From positions 1 through 28,575 of the IMG/VR virus record IMGVR_UViG_3300021091_000313: DNA of 28,575 bases, one strand, 5' to 3'. The position numbers and the translations under genes are program-made. Every line of letters begins with the position of its first letter. Positions within the stretch are counted from its first letter, which is position 1. The stretch is from a virus. Below the pieces are notes generated by a model, which did not search any database, was not told the origin of the DNA, and saw only the letters and a program-made list of their open reading frames with translations. Shown piece after piece: positions 16,967-24,305 of this stretch.

Positions 16967-18776
16967 AACTGATTTGTGTATCGTCTGTAATGTTTACTGT
17001 AATGTCGGTGTCTTCAATGACAAGAATTTGCCCTCTAAGTGGTAGAATGTCTAACTCTGCTGGTACAACATTAATTCTAAGTGTAGTACCACCGTCTGCA
17101 AAAGCATCTGGTGCAAAGTTTGTAAGAATAATTTTTCCTGTAGTGTAATCAATTGTTCCAATATTTTGTGCAACACCTACAATGTCAGTACGAACAATAC
17201 GATAGATACGAACAATTCCGTTGTTTTCTTCTAAGAAGCAATTTGTTTGCCCTTGAAATGTAAATGAGTTTGATACGATCTGAGAAGCAATACCATATGG
17301 GAATGTGGCAGGGCGCCCTCTTGTAACTGAGTTAATTGGATTTGAAAAATTAATTTCGTATCGTGTACCAACGCCCAATTGAACTGGTATTTCTTTTCTC
17401 AAACGAACTGAAATTGTATTGTTGAGAATTGATCTTTCGGTATTGTCAATAAGTTTTGTAAGTTTTGAATAACGAAAGTATTTTGAAAATTGATTAAGAT
17501 CATCATCATTGTATTTTTTAATTGTATCAATGACTAATGACTTCAAACTTTCGCCGGTAACTGTTGAAAGTCTTGGATCATATTTCACATTTGCAGTAAC
17601 TTGTAAGTAAGTAAATTCTGGATCAACAATTTCTGTTTGTACTGTAAGAATTTTCTTTGGTTTAACGACCGTGTCAATAATTGCAGTTTTTTCAAACTGC
17701 GTAAGTGCAACACCTGTTGTTGGTCGAATTGCAATGAACACACGACCATACTGTGGTGGATCATTGTCTTCGCCACCCCATACTGCGGCAGAGCCTACAT
17801 TGGGTTGTCTAAGTATAAGTGATAGGTAATCTTCTGCGGTAACTGTTCTATTCTGTGCAGTATAAAACTTTGGTGCATTAAATCGCACACGCTCAAGTGA
17901 TTCTCTTTCCTCACCGCCTGTTGCTGGACCTTCTGCAATCCATGTTGCATTGGTTACGCCTGTAACTGTGCTAACTAAAGTTAAATTTGAAACACCATTA
18001 GCATCTGCACCATCTGAAACGATGTAATCAATTTCAACAATGTTGCCTGCATCTAATGCACGCCCAACAACATTGTCACCAAAAACCAATTCAAATTTTC
18101 CGTCTTCAACTTCTTCTAGAAAATAAGCAAGCGTTGTTCCTGTAACTTCAACTACATTTTCTGGATTGATAAACACTCTAGTTGTTGCATCAGATGAAGA
18201 AGTTTGAACACGAACTTGAATAGTTGATGTATCAACATTTGCGTTATTAATTAAAAATCTTTGATCTGGATCGTTTGGATTGACAACATATCTTTCTGTA
18301 GCAAAACGCCCTTGAACTAATTCAACCTCAGTTTCTTGATATGTGCTACCAGTTGTATTAAAAAGCGAAACTGGTTCTGGTGTCAAAAAAGCATATGTGG
18401 TGCCGTCAACTATGCCCTCAAATCTTGTGTATCTTGGCAAGTCAACACTGGTTGGAGAACCAGTTGCGGTAACAGTAATTGTGCCATAAATTCTTGCAGA
18501 TGATCTTGATCTTGGTATATAATTTAAACTTCTTGCGAGATTAACTACAGAGTTTCTTCTTTGTGCAGTTGCAAGAAAGTTTTCAGTAGCGGCAAGATTT
18601 AAATATGTTGCATTGTAGTAAGTATTATATGCAAGAACATCAAGTAAAATATTAATGCCAGAGGCATCAAAGTTTACATCAAGAAATTGATCTTGTTGTT
18701 TGAGAAATGATTTTAAATTTTCTTTGATGGTTTCAAAGTCTAACTCATCAACTCTTAAATTTGTAGGGGTCGCCAT
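16947..18776 (-). CDS. 6: Baseplate wedge protein gp6 (baseplate J-like)
   Basis: The product is 609 aa (T4 gp6 is about 660). The N-terminus LRVDELDFETIKENLKSFLK followed by DVNFDASGINILLDVLAYNT, YYNATYLNLAATENFLATAQ and RRNSVVNLARSLNYIPRS is the standard gp6/baseplate-J beginning. The middle has a typical YFLEEVEDGKFELVFGDNVVG segment and the ERVRFNAPKFYTAQNRTVTAED motif that marks the J-like core. gp6 dimers form the ring that joins baseplate wedges and receives gp25 and gp53. The gene starts immediately after the gp25 stop codon (TAA then ATG with no gap), so the two are translationally coupled. The C-terminus is altered slightly by a 13-bp tandem duplication. Confidence 0.96.
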   Translation of the reverse strand: MATPTNLRVDELDFETIKENLKSFLKQQDQFLDVNFDASGINILLDVLAYNTYYNATYLNLAATENFLATAQRRNSVVNLARSLNYIPRSRSSARIYGTITVTATGSPTSVDLPRYTRFEGIVDGTTYAFLTPEPVSLFNTTGSTYQETEVELVQGRFATERYVVNPNDPDQRFLINNANVDTSTIQVRVQTSSSDATTRVFINPENVVEVTGTTLAYFLEEVEDGKFELVFGDNVVGRALDAGNIVEIDYIVSDGADANGVSNLTLVSTVTGVTNATWIAEGPATGGEERESLERVRFNAPKFYTAQNRTVTAEDYLSLILRQPNVGSAAVWGGEDNDPPQYGRVFIAIRPTTGVALTQFEKTAIIDTVVKPKKILTVQTEIVDPEFTYLQVTANVKYDPRLSTVTGESLKSLVIDTIKKYNDDDLNQFSKYFRYSKLTKLIDNTERSILNNTISVRLRKEIPVQLGVGTRYEINFSNPINSVTRGRPATFPYGIASQIVSNSFTFQGQTNCFLEENNGIVRIYRIVRTDIVGVAQNIGTIDYTTGKIILTNFAPDAFADGGTTLRINVVPAELDILPLRGQILVIEDTDITVNITDDTQISLVRRYS

Positions 18777-19166
18777 TTATCTTACTCTTGTAGTAACGGT
18801 TGTTTCGACTGTTTGAACTCTATTGAAACCTGTCACACGATATGTAATTACAACCTTAATTCCATTTTGTTCATTTAAAGTAGATTCAATTGAAATCAAT
18901 TGAACTCTTGGTTCGTGTTCTGTGATTGCTCTTGCAATTTCTTTGTTAATTTCAATTTCTGTATCATAATCAGCATTTTCAAACAAGTAACGATCTAGGT
19001 CCACGCCAAATGTTGGTCGAAACGGTCTCGTTCCAATCTTTGTTCGGAGTAGATTAATAAGTGCCTTTTTGACTGCTTCTTCGTTTTTTGCCAGCGACAA
19101 ATCATATGTGACTGGATTTATACGAAAAATGAGTGGCACATCTTTAAAAAATACTTGTTCTGCCAT
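18777..19166 (-). CDS. 25: Baseplate wedge protein gp25 (GPW/gp25 family)
   Basis: The product is 129 aa, close to T4 gp25 (132 aa). Family features are the N-terminal FKDVPLIFRINPVTYDLSLA, the AVKKALINLLRTKIGTRPF helix, RPTFGVDLDRYLFEN, and the conserved EPR motif in ITEHEPRVQLISIE. gp25 nucleates sheath polymerisation and sits at the centre of each wedge with gp6 and gp53. The old lysozyme label for this family is not implied. The gene follows the small Hc1-like gene by 10 nt and abuts gene 6. AATAAATA, one mismatch from the late promoter element, lies just upstream, but too close to the start to be convincing. Confidence 0.96.
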   Translation of the reverse strand: MAEQVFFKDVPLIFRINPVTYDLSLAKNEEAVKKALINLLRTKIGTRPFRPTFGVDLDRYLFENADYDTEIEINKEIARAITEHEPRVQLISIESTLNEQNGIKVVITYRVTGFNRVQTVETTVTTRVR

Positions 19167-19176
19167 GATAGACTAT

Positions 19177-19362
19177 TTATTCTTTTGTTTCGGTAGTTTT
19201 GCTATCTTGAATTTCTTTTCTTCGTTCTTTAGCGGCTTTTGTGAATTCAGCAAGTGCTTTTCTTGCTCTTGTGCCTGCGGCTTTTACACCTTTATCGGTA
19301 AACTTCTCATTTTCTTTCAAGTATGTGTCAAACAAACTTACTAGCGTTTCGTGATTGGTCAT
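19177..19362 (-). CDS. Small basic Hc1 histone-like protein
   Basis: The product is 61 aa, lysine/arginine/alanine-rich and fully helical in appearance: MTNHETLVSLFDTYLKENEK, then a KGVKAAGTRARKALAEFTKA core and a charged tail (KERRKEIQDS). The core recalls the Hc1-type histone H1-like family (AAxRxRxxLxxLxKxxKxxRKEIxx), and short Hc1-like proteins occur in marine T4-like phages from memory. AAGGA lies about 8 nt before the ATG. It sits between gene 5 and gene 25, an odd place for a nucleoid-type protein. It could condense or bind DNA, be packaged, or act as a small assembly factor. Family membership is moderate confidence; that it is a real gene is high confidence because it fills the gap neatly with its own ribosome binding site. 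Confidence 0.8.
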   Translation of the reverse strand: MTNHETLVSLFDTYLKENEKFTDKGVKAAGTRARKALAEFTKAAKERRKEIQDSKTTETKE

Positions 19363-19382
19363 GGTAATAATCCTTTAAAAAG

Positions 19383-19411
19383 TTGACATTCTGTTGACAT
19401 GTGACTAAAAT
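19383..19411 (+). promoter_or_regulatory. Near-consensus sigma70 promoter, antisense to the late operon
   Basis: TTGACA (19383-19388), a 17-nt spacer and TAAAAT (19406-19411) match the bacterial consensus at 11 of 12 positions. It points rightward into the gp5 gene, opposite to transcription of the baseplate operon. GTTGACAT occurs twice with an 11-bp period (19382-19389 and 19393-19400), about one helical turn, so a protein-binding site is also possible. No plus-strand gene follows it. Confidence 0.4.
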
Positions 19412-19428
19412 AACTGTGTAGCCTTTCA

Positions 19429-20142
19429 TTATGGTTCCGGAAGTGTTTTTGCTACCTCAATTTGTGTATTCTGTGATGCATTGATTTGATCAAGATTAAA
19501 AAACTTTTGTGTAATTCCGTATGATCCTCCATTGCCACTTACAATGATATCTCCCAAAGGCGCACTCAATTGAATATTGCCATTTGCAAACATTTGAATT
19601 GACGATGAACCTCTTTGAATATTTATGATACCATTTGACGATGCTTGATGCCTAATTGTAATGTCGCTATTGGCTGACATTGTAAAGGTGTTTCGATTTT
19701 TGTGTGTTAGCGTAATTGCTTCTGAACCAACCGAATCTTGGAAATCAAGTGTGTGACCTGATCTTGTGGTAATTGAAAAACTGTTTGCAGTATTTGCGGC
19801 AGTATTGTAAAAGTTTCTTCGTTCTTTTTTATAGCGACCAAAAGAACCTGTGCCGCTTGGTACTCCTGGAAGATAGCCTAAAATCGCTGGCTCTTCTGCT
19901 TCGTCTGCATCTAAGAAGAAACCAAATACCCAATCACCTAACTCTGGTCTTGCATATGCGTTAGGTATATTTGTAGGCATGATTGTGTACGCCCATGGCA
20001 AGTCGCTGGTATCTAAACGACCAGAAGAATACTCAGGATGATAACCAAAAATACGAACCTTCGCTCTGCCTAGAAGAAGGTCATCATTGATGTCTTCAAC
20101 AACTCCAATCCACCAAACAAACCCATCTTTACCAAGAAACAT
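19429..20142 (-). CDS. 5: Baseplate central spike gp5-type protein (OB-fold, no lysozyme domain)
   Basis: The product is 237 aa. Residues 1-95 form the gp5/VgrG-type OB-fold: FVWWIGVVEDINDDLLLGRA with KVRIFGYHPE, LPWAYTIMPTNIPNAYARPE, GDWVFGFFLDADEAEEPAIL and LGYLPG. The rest has repeated short beta strands (TTRSGHTLDFQDSVGSEAIT, ITIRHQASSNGIINIQRGSS, NGNIQLSAPLGDIIVSGNGG) typical of a spike beta-prism. T4 gp5 (575 aa) carries a lysozyme domain between these parts; here it is absent, as I recall for marine T4-like relatives. The trimer would sit on gp27 as the membrane-puncturing tip. It follows the small CTS-like gene by 2 nt. A 66-nt noncoding gap separates it from the next gene. Confidence 0.92.
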   Translation of the reverse strand: MFLGKDGFVWWIGVVEDINDDLLLGRAKVRIFGYHPEYSSGRLDTSDLPWAYTIMPTNIPNAYARPELGDWVFGFFLDADEAEEPAILGYLPGVPSGTGSFGRYKKERRNFYNTAANTANSFSITTRSGHTLDFQDSVGSEAITLTHKNRNTFTMSANSDITIRHQASSNGIINIQRGSSSIQMFANGNIQLSAPLGDIIVSGNGGSYGITQKFFNLDQINASQNTQIEVAKTLPEP

Positions 20143-20144
20143 GA

Positions 20145-20375
20145 TTAACCTTTATGTTTGAAATACTGAATTCTTCTTTCTTGATCAGCAACCCATTCAT
20201 CTGATGGTTTGCCTTCACCTTTGTAGTATGCAAGAGGTTTTCCAGTTTTCTTTGAAACCAATGCCCATCGACCATCGACTTGCTTGAGTGTTTCAAGTAT
20301 CTCTGGTCCGTAAACATCTTCTTCCCACTCATCGATTGAAGCAGGAGTGCTAATGTATTGTTTGAATGTTTTCAT
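20145..20375 (-). CDS. Small protein with capsid-targeting-like N-terminus (unrecognised)
   Basis: The product is 76 aa. The N-terminus MKTFKQYISTPASIDE resembles the T4 capsid-targeting sequence (CTS) of internal head proteins (MKTYQEFI... from memory). It is followed by IDE, which fits the (I/L)xE cleavage rule of the T4 prohead protease gp21. The remainder (EILETLKQVDGRWALVSKKT followed by GKPLAYYKGEGKPSDEWVAD) is an acidic/basic mix; the VDGRWALVSKKTGKPLAYY strand-turn-strand looks like a small folded domain. Its ATG overlaps the stop of the upstream kinase gene by 4 nt and its stop is 2 nt from gene 5, so the three are coupled. A packaged, injected protein is an inference; the family is not recognised. 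Confidence 0.85.
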   Translation of the reverse strand: MKTFKQYISTPASIDEWEEDVYGPEILETLKQVDGRWALVSKKTGKPLAYYKGEGKPSDEWVADQERRIQYFKHKG

Positions 20376-21328
20376 AGATTGTCCAAGTCTTTTGTGTCTA
20401 ATGCGTCTTCTGGAACATTACTTTTAATCCAAGCGTATAATTGTTTCTTTACTTCAGCATTGTTTGTAATTTGCTTGCCTGGCTTTTTCAATGTAAGGTA
20501 CATAAAGTCACCAACGACTTTGTTGCCCTTAATGTCTTTATAGTGTTCACCTGTTTTTGGATTGACAATGAACATGGTGTTCTCTGGATTGTTGAGAACA
20601 ACATAGATTCCGCCATCGACTTCTCTTGGAAATCCTGTACGGACCAAATTGACTACTGTTTTTGCAGCGCCACGATGTGTCTTCAATAGAATGTCTTGTG
20701 GTACCACTCTTGATCTTTTTGCATTGTTTTGAATTGCAATTTCGTAGTTGGTAAGAATCCAAGTCACATGAATGTCTTTTGGTTGATAGCCAACCTTAAG
20801 TAACATAGGTATGTAATTATTCATGTCATCCATGTCTGCAAATGTAGTGTCAAAAAGAATGTTTGGTAGTGTGCCTTCTTTAGCATCACCCAAAATCAAA
20901 TCAAGTGTTTTATTTTTTGCACCTGTCGCACGAACCAATGTGTGCAACAAATAAACATGCGTTGGATTTTTCAGATCAAGGCGGTTCAGGTTAATGCCTT
21001 TATCGGTCATTTCTTTTTGAACCAAGTCTTTATCATTCACACTTAAATTTTGACCATACTTGTCAAGCAATTGTTGAGTGGTAAACTTATCTAGGCGACT
21101 GAGTTTTTGAAATGCAAGTTTCAATTCGTCAACATCACGAACTTTAAATTTGTCGCCTTCCATAAATTTGTCGATTGCAAAACCTTTACCTGATCCAGCA
21201 CCGCCTGCTAGAAAAACAATCTGCCCATATCTCTTACCATTGTTGTACATGATAAGTTTTTCTAATAGCGACTGATAGGCTTCGTAATCAGTCTGTTGTA
21301 CATATTCTGAAAATGAAAGTTTCATCAT
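20372..21328 (-). CDS. Zeta-toxin-like P-loop kinase
   Basis: The product is 318 aa from the first of two adjacent ATGs. AAGAGA lies 4 nt before the first and 7 nt before the second (21325), so MKLSFSEYVQQ is the likelier N-terminus. Residues 38-50 hold a clear Walker A (VFLAGGAGSGKGFA). DVDELK (65-70) and LFDTT (158-162, Walker B-like) follow. KRSRVVPQDILLKTHRGAAK (204-223) resembles the basic lid of zeta-toxin/Ser-Tyr-type kinases. The substrate cannot be told from the sequence. It sits between the hub genes gp27 and gp5, where T4 has nothing similar, and related P-loop proteins occur in other marine T4-like phages from memory. The N-terminus is weakly CTS-like, and LLE at 21-23 would allow prohead cleavage. 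A packaged effector, or a kinase acting late on nucleotides, RNA or nucleotide sugars, are alternatives. Confidence 0.85.
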   Translation of the reverse strand: MMKLSFSEYVQQTDYEAYQSLLEKLIMYNNGKRYGQIVFLAGGAGSGKGFAIDKFMEGDKFKVRDVDELKLAFQKLSRLDKFTTQQLLDKYGQNLSVNDKDLVQKEMTDKGINLNRLDLKNPTHVYLLHTLVRATGAKNKTLDLILGDAKEGTLPNILFDTTFADMDDMNNYIPMLLKVGYQPKDIHVTWILTNYEIAIQNNAKRSRVVPQDILLKTHRGAAKTVVNLVRTGFPREVDGGIYVVLNNPENTMFIVNPKTGEHYKDIKGNKVVGDFMYLTLKKPGKQITNNAEVKKQLYAWIKSNVPEDALDTKDLDNL

Positions 21329-21336
21329 CTATTCTC

Positions 21337-22734
21337 TTAGATTGCTTCTGCCGCAGAAAATCTATCAACAAGTGTGTCAATATCAAATCTGAGTGATCCA
21401 CGACTTAATTCTAAAGTTTTGTTATACGATTTAGGTGTTAAATAATGTCTAGCGGCAGTTACCATATACTTGCCAGAATAAACTTGATCTTCGTGTGGTA
21501 CTGGGCTTTCATAACGAATTGTTTTTGATGCCTGACTTGGTATGCTTAATTCAACAAGACTACCAGCAGAAATTTTATTTGTTGCACCAGAAACTTGCAC
21601 CACAACTCTGATACCGCTATTCAATACTGATCCATATGTATCATACTTTAACCATTCATTTTTATTTGTAATTGCATCGCTTCTTGGTTTTACAATTAGT
21701 CTTTCAATTGTTGTAGAATCATATTTTGCAAAAATATTTTTGCTATCAATAAAGCGATTGTCATAAATTGTTTTGAGATTATCTTCAGATTCATTAATGT
21801 AGTCAATCTTTGTATCTGAATAATTTTGATTAATTAAATCAAGTGTACGAATTCTTGAATTGTAAAAACCTGATTTTGTAAATGCCATATGATCAAAGTT
21901 TTGTTCTAGCCTTACATAAAATGTAGAAACATTTGATTCGCTTTCAGTTTCATCAATGTATTTAACTTTGCTTACATTTGGTTCGTAAGTAATTTTTGGT
22001 ATAGATGCATTTTTTGACCAAAAATCTTTAAGTGTATTAAAACCGATAAACACATGAGTAAAATTCTCTGATGGATTTCTTGCAAATCGTTCAAAGAATA
22101 GAAAATAATCACCATTGACACATGCTCTCTTGGCTAACATGTTGATTGCGTCTAGTGGTCTTTTACCTGGGCAAACATAAGCATTGTTTAAAAATATGTC
22201 ACTATCAGTAATTGTGAGATTTGATGTAGAAGTATCAATCTCTGAAAAAAGTTTTTTGACCACACTTGACAAACTACGATCTGAACCAAAACTTTTAAAT
22301 ACTTTTTTCTTCATTGAATTAACTGAAGACTTTGACTTAAAAAATAAATCGTATGTTCGATCATTGTTTTGAGTAAACACAACTGGCGATAAATGAGTGA
22401 CAATTAAATCGTCACGGCTAAGAATAATTTCATTTTGCCCATTTGGTTTTAATGCACGAATGGCAATTTCTTCACCGCCCGTAAGAATAAATTTTTCTAT
22501 GCCACCAACATAGTCTTTGATTCTTATTCTGCCTTCAATTGAATACTTGAAAACATCTTCAAAGACTTCGATCTCTGTAAAAACATTGCCAAGTTCAACA
22601 ATCTGTTCATTCTTCAGTTTAATACGCAAAGTGTCAAGTGTATATGTACCTTGAAAATGCACACCGGTTTGTAACTGAGGAATAAAATCCTGTTCGTTAA
22701 ATGAATTGGTATTTGGAAAATTTAAAAGGCTCAT
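21337..22734 (-). CDS. 27: Baseplate hub protein gp27-type
   Basis: The product is 465 aa (T4 gp27 is 391). The N-terminal half is a beta-rich, tube-like domain: GTYTLDTLRIKLKNEQIVEL, EIEVFEDVFKYSIEGRIRIK, GGEEIAIRALKPNG. The hub-family signature lies in the centre: VVKKLFSEI, then PGKRPLDAINMLAKRACVNG directly before DYFLFFER, as in gp27 and gpD-type hubs. The C-terminal third (HEDQVYSGKYMVTAARHYLT) is the second barrel. The gp27 trimer forms the torus that carries gp5 and matches the six-fold tail tube. The start overlaps the gp53 stop by 4 nt (ATGA), and the kinase gene follows 8 nt downstream. The assignment rests on architecture and context; overall similarity to T4 gp27 is low. Confidence 0.88.
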   Translation of the reverse strand: MSLLNFPNTNSFNEQDFIPQLQTGVHFQGTYTLDTLRIKLKNEQIVELGNVFTEIEVFEDVFKYSIEGRIRIKDYVGGIEKFILTGGEEIAIRALKPNGQNEIILSRDDLIVTHLSPVVFTQNNDRTYDLFFKSKSSVNSMKKKVFKSFGSDRSLSSVVKKLFSEIDTSTSNLTITDSDIFLNNAYVCPGKRPLDAINMLAKRACVNGDYFLFFERFARNPSENFTHVFIGFNTLKDFWSKNASIPKITYEPNVSKVKYIDETESESNVSTFYVRLEQNFDHMAFTKSGFYNSRIRTLDLINQNYSDTKIDYINESEDNLKTIYDNRFIDSKNIFAKYDSTTIERLIVKPRSDAITNKNEWLKYDTYGSVLNSGIRVVVQVSGATNKISAGSLVELSIPSQASKTIRYESPVPHEDQVYSGKYMVTAARHYLTPKSYNKTLELSRGSLRFDIDTLVDRFSAAEAI

Positions 22735-23258
22735 GTTCTTTGTGATAGTATTTCTTGTAGGTCGCTTTCAAAGCGAACAATGTATGGAAGTTCTAAAACA
22801 CGAATGCGAGCCTTTTCATCATTTAGTCTAGTTTCGTATTCGTAGAAAGTTTCTCTATATTTTGTTGTTCCAGGTAGTGTTTGCCAATATTCTTCGCTTA
22901 CAATGTCGCCATCTGATGTGTAATAAAATTTAAATCCGTTTCTTGCGGTTGCCACACTACCATATTTTTCAATGATATAGTTTTCAAATGTTGAATCATC
23001 TTTAGGCCATTGATCATAAATGTTTTCGATATTATTGACCATAAGAATAATGTACTCATAATAAGGTGTACCATACAAAAAATATGAAACTGCATCTGGT
23101 CGATCACCATTTTGTACTATGTATGGAGTGATTGCAATGGCGTTGTAGTTTTTAAGTGCCTGCTTAATCTTTGTTGAGATTGTAATGTCAACAACCTTTA
23201 ACTCAGTAAAGGGATTAATTTGATACTTAATTTTTGGATAGAAAGAATATTGTGCCAT
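22731..23258 (-). CDS. 53: Baseplate wedge protein gp53
   Basis: The product is 175 aa (T4 gp53 is 196). The pattern fits the gp53 family: FYPKIKYQI near the start, a YFLYGTPYYEYIILMVNNIE core with the NIYDQWPKDDSTFENYIIEK helix, and EYETRLNDEKARIRVLELPY near the C-terminus. gp53 clamps the gp6-gp25 complex to the next wedge in the mature baseplate. The gene is flanked by a 3-nt gap to gene 48 upstream and a 4-nt overlap with gene 27 downstream, so all three are probably translated together from the late transcript that begins near 24290. No anomaly is seen. Confidence 0.94.
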   Translation of the reverse strand: MAQYSFYPKIKYQINPFTELKVVDITISTKIKQALKNYNAIAITPYIVQNGDRPDAVSYFLYGTPYYEYIILMVNNIENIYDQWPKDDSTFENYIIEKYGSVATARNGFKFYYTSDGDIVSEEYWQTLPGTTKYRETFYEYETRLNDEKARIRVLELPYIVRFESDLQEILSQRT

Positions 23259-23261
23259 ATC

Positions 23262-24260
23262 TTATACCAATGTTGCACCTTTTGTAGCATCGTACTTAGC
23301 ATCACCAAGAGTACGGACTGTAACTTCAGATAATTGAAGTGTCATAGTTGTTTCTGTAGGAATACCATCTTCAAAGAATGTCATCTTTTGACCGCCGTAG
23401 TCTACTGCTACAGATTCAATCGCACACAATTTACTGTCGAAAAGTGTTTTTGCACCTTGTGGTGAATTGAAATCAATTGAGAATGTAGTTAGATGTGGAT
23501 AACCAAAAGTAAATGATTGAAGGGTGCCTACACTTCCTCCGATTGATATTTGTCTATTTCTTGCTGATGGTGATGATGCCACCCTAAAAGTATTAATAAT
23601 TTTAGTAATGGTTTGTGCTTCAGTTTGACTTCTTGGTCTAAACGCAATTGGCACTTGATATCGTCTAAACTGAGGACCTTTGTAAAGCAATTGTGCATAT
23701 GGATTAACTGCGGCTCTTTGAGTAAATTCTGCTTGAGATATACTATTTAAACCACCAGAAGTAAGAAAGCCTGTAGCACCAGCAAGAGATTTTTGAAGAG
23801 CATATAAAAATGCTTCTGATGCAGTAGCACCAAATTTTAAAAGGGTTTCTCCTGTAATATCAGTTGATTTTAATTCTCCACCTGCTTGTTCACCCACATT
23901 TTCCGCGCCTGCTTCGGTATAGAGTTGACCTGCCATCGTTTCCATGCCCGCTCCAAAGATTGCTTCAGTTCTAGCGTACTCAGAAAAGTTTGACACATTA
24001 AAGTTATTTGGCACACGCAATTTTACTATAGGCGAACCAGGAATAAATACTCCAAAAGCATCATAAAACTTAAACGACATTCGTGGAATGTGAAATCCAT
24101 CTTGTTGACTGTTTAATGGATACGAAAGTGTTCCAGACAAACCAGCCTCAGTATATCTTCCTATTACTTGCTGAGTGGCTCCAGAATCTTTGGTTCCAAA
24201 TTGATCGCCAACACCTGCACCGCCAACATCTGAAGTTAATGAAAAACTTGTGAGTGCCAT
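23262..24260 (-). CDS. 48: Baseplate tail-tube cap protein gp48-type
   Basis: The product is 332 aa (T4 gp48 is 364). It is the first gene of the leftward arm, 30 nt from a perfect TATAAATA. Features fit tail-tube cap proteins: an early PRMSFKFYDAFGVFIPG segment, an A/G-rich helical insert (residues about 105-180), then a beta-rich C-terminal part YKGPQFRRYQVPIAFRPRSQ through FTFGYPHLTTFSIDFNSPQG and LCAIESVAVDYGG with a final FEDGIPTETTMTLQLSEV. The FRPRSQTEAQTITKIINTFR stretch before the last sheets is characteristic. gp48 sits on the gp27-gp5 hub, wraps the end of the tape measure, and with gp54 starts tube polymerisation. Next to gene 53, the assignment is firm, though gp48 and gp54 share a fold. 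Confidence 0.9.
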   Translation of the reverse strand: MALTSFSLTSDVGGAGVGDQFGTKDSGATQQVIGRYTEAGLSGTLSYPLNSQQDGFHIPRMSFKFYDAFGVFIPGSPIVKLRVPNNFNVSNFSEYARTEAIFGAGMETMAGQLYTEAGAENVGEQAGGELKSTDITGETLLKFGATASEAFLYALQKSLAGATGFLTSGGLNSISQAEFTQRAAVNPYAQLLYKGPQFRRYQVPIAFRPRSQTEAQTITKIINTFRVASSPSARNRQISIGGSVGTLQSFTFGYPHLTTFSIDFNSPQGAKTLFDSKLCAIESVAVDYGGQKMTFFEDGIPTETTMTLQLSEVTVRTLGDAKYDATKGATLV

Positions 24261-24290
24261 CTAAATATCCTTTGAAAGGTAGTTTTCATC

Positions 24291-24298
24291 TATTTATA
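24291..24298 (-). promoter_or_regulatory. T4-type late promoter TATAAATA for the leftward baseplate operon
   Basis: A perfect TATAAATA on the minus strand, in the 45-nt gap between divergent genes and 30 nt upstream of the gp48 ATG. It is the best-placed candidate for transcription of genes 48-53-27-kinase-CTS-like-5-Hc1-like-25-6-7. On the plus strand the same bases contain TATAAT (24295-24300), but only 5 nt before the gene 4 ATG. Confidence 0.8.
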
Positions 24299-24305
24299 AT
24301 TCACT

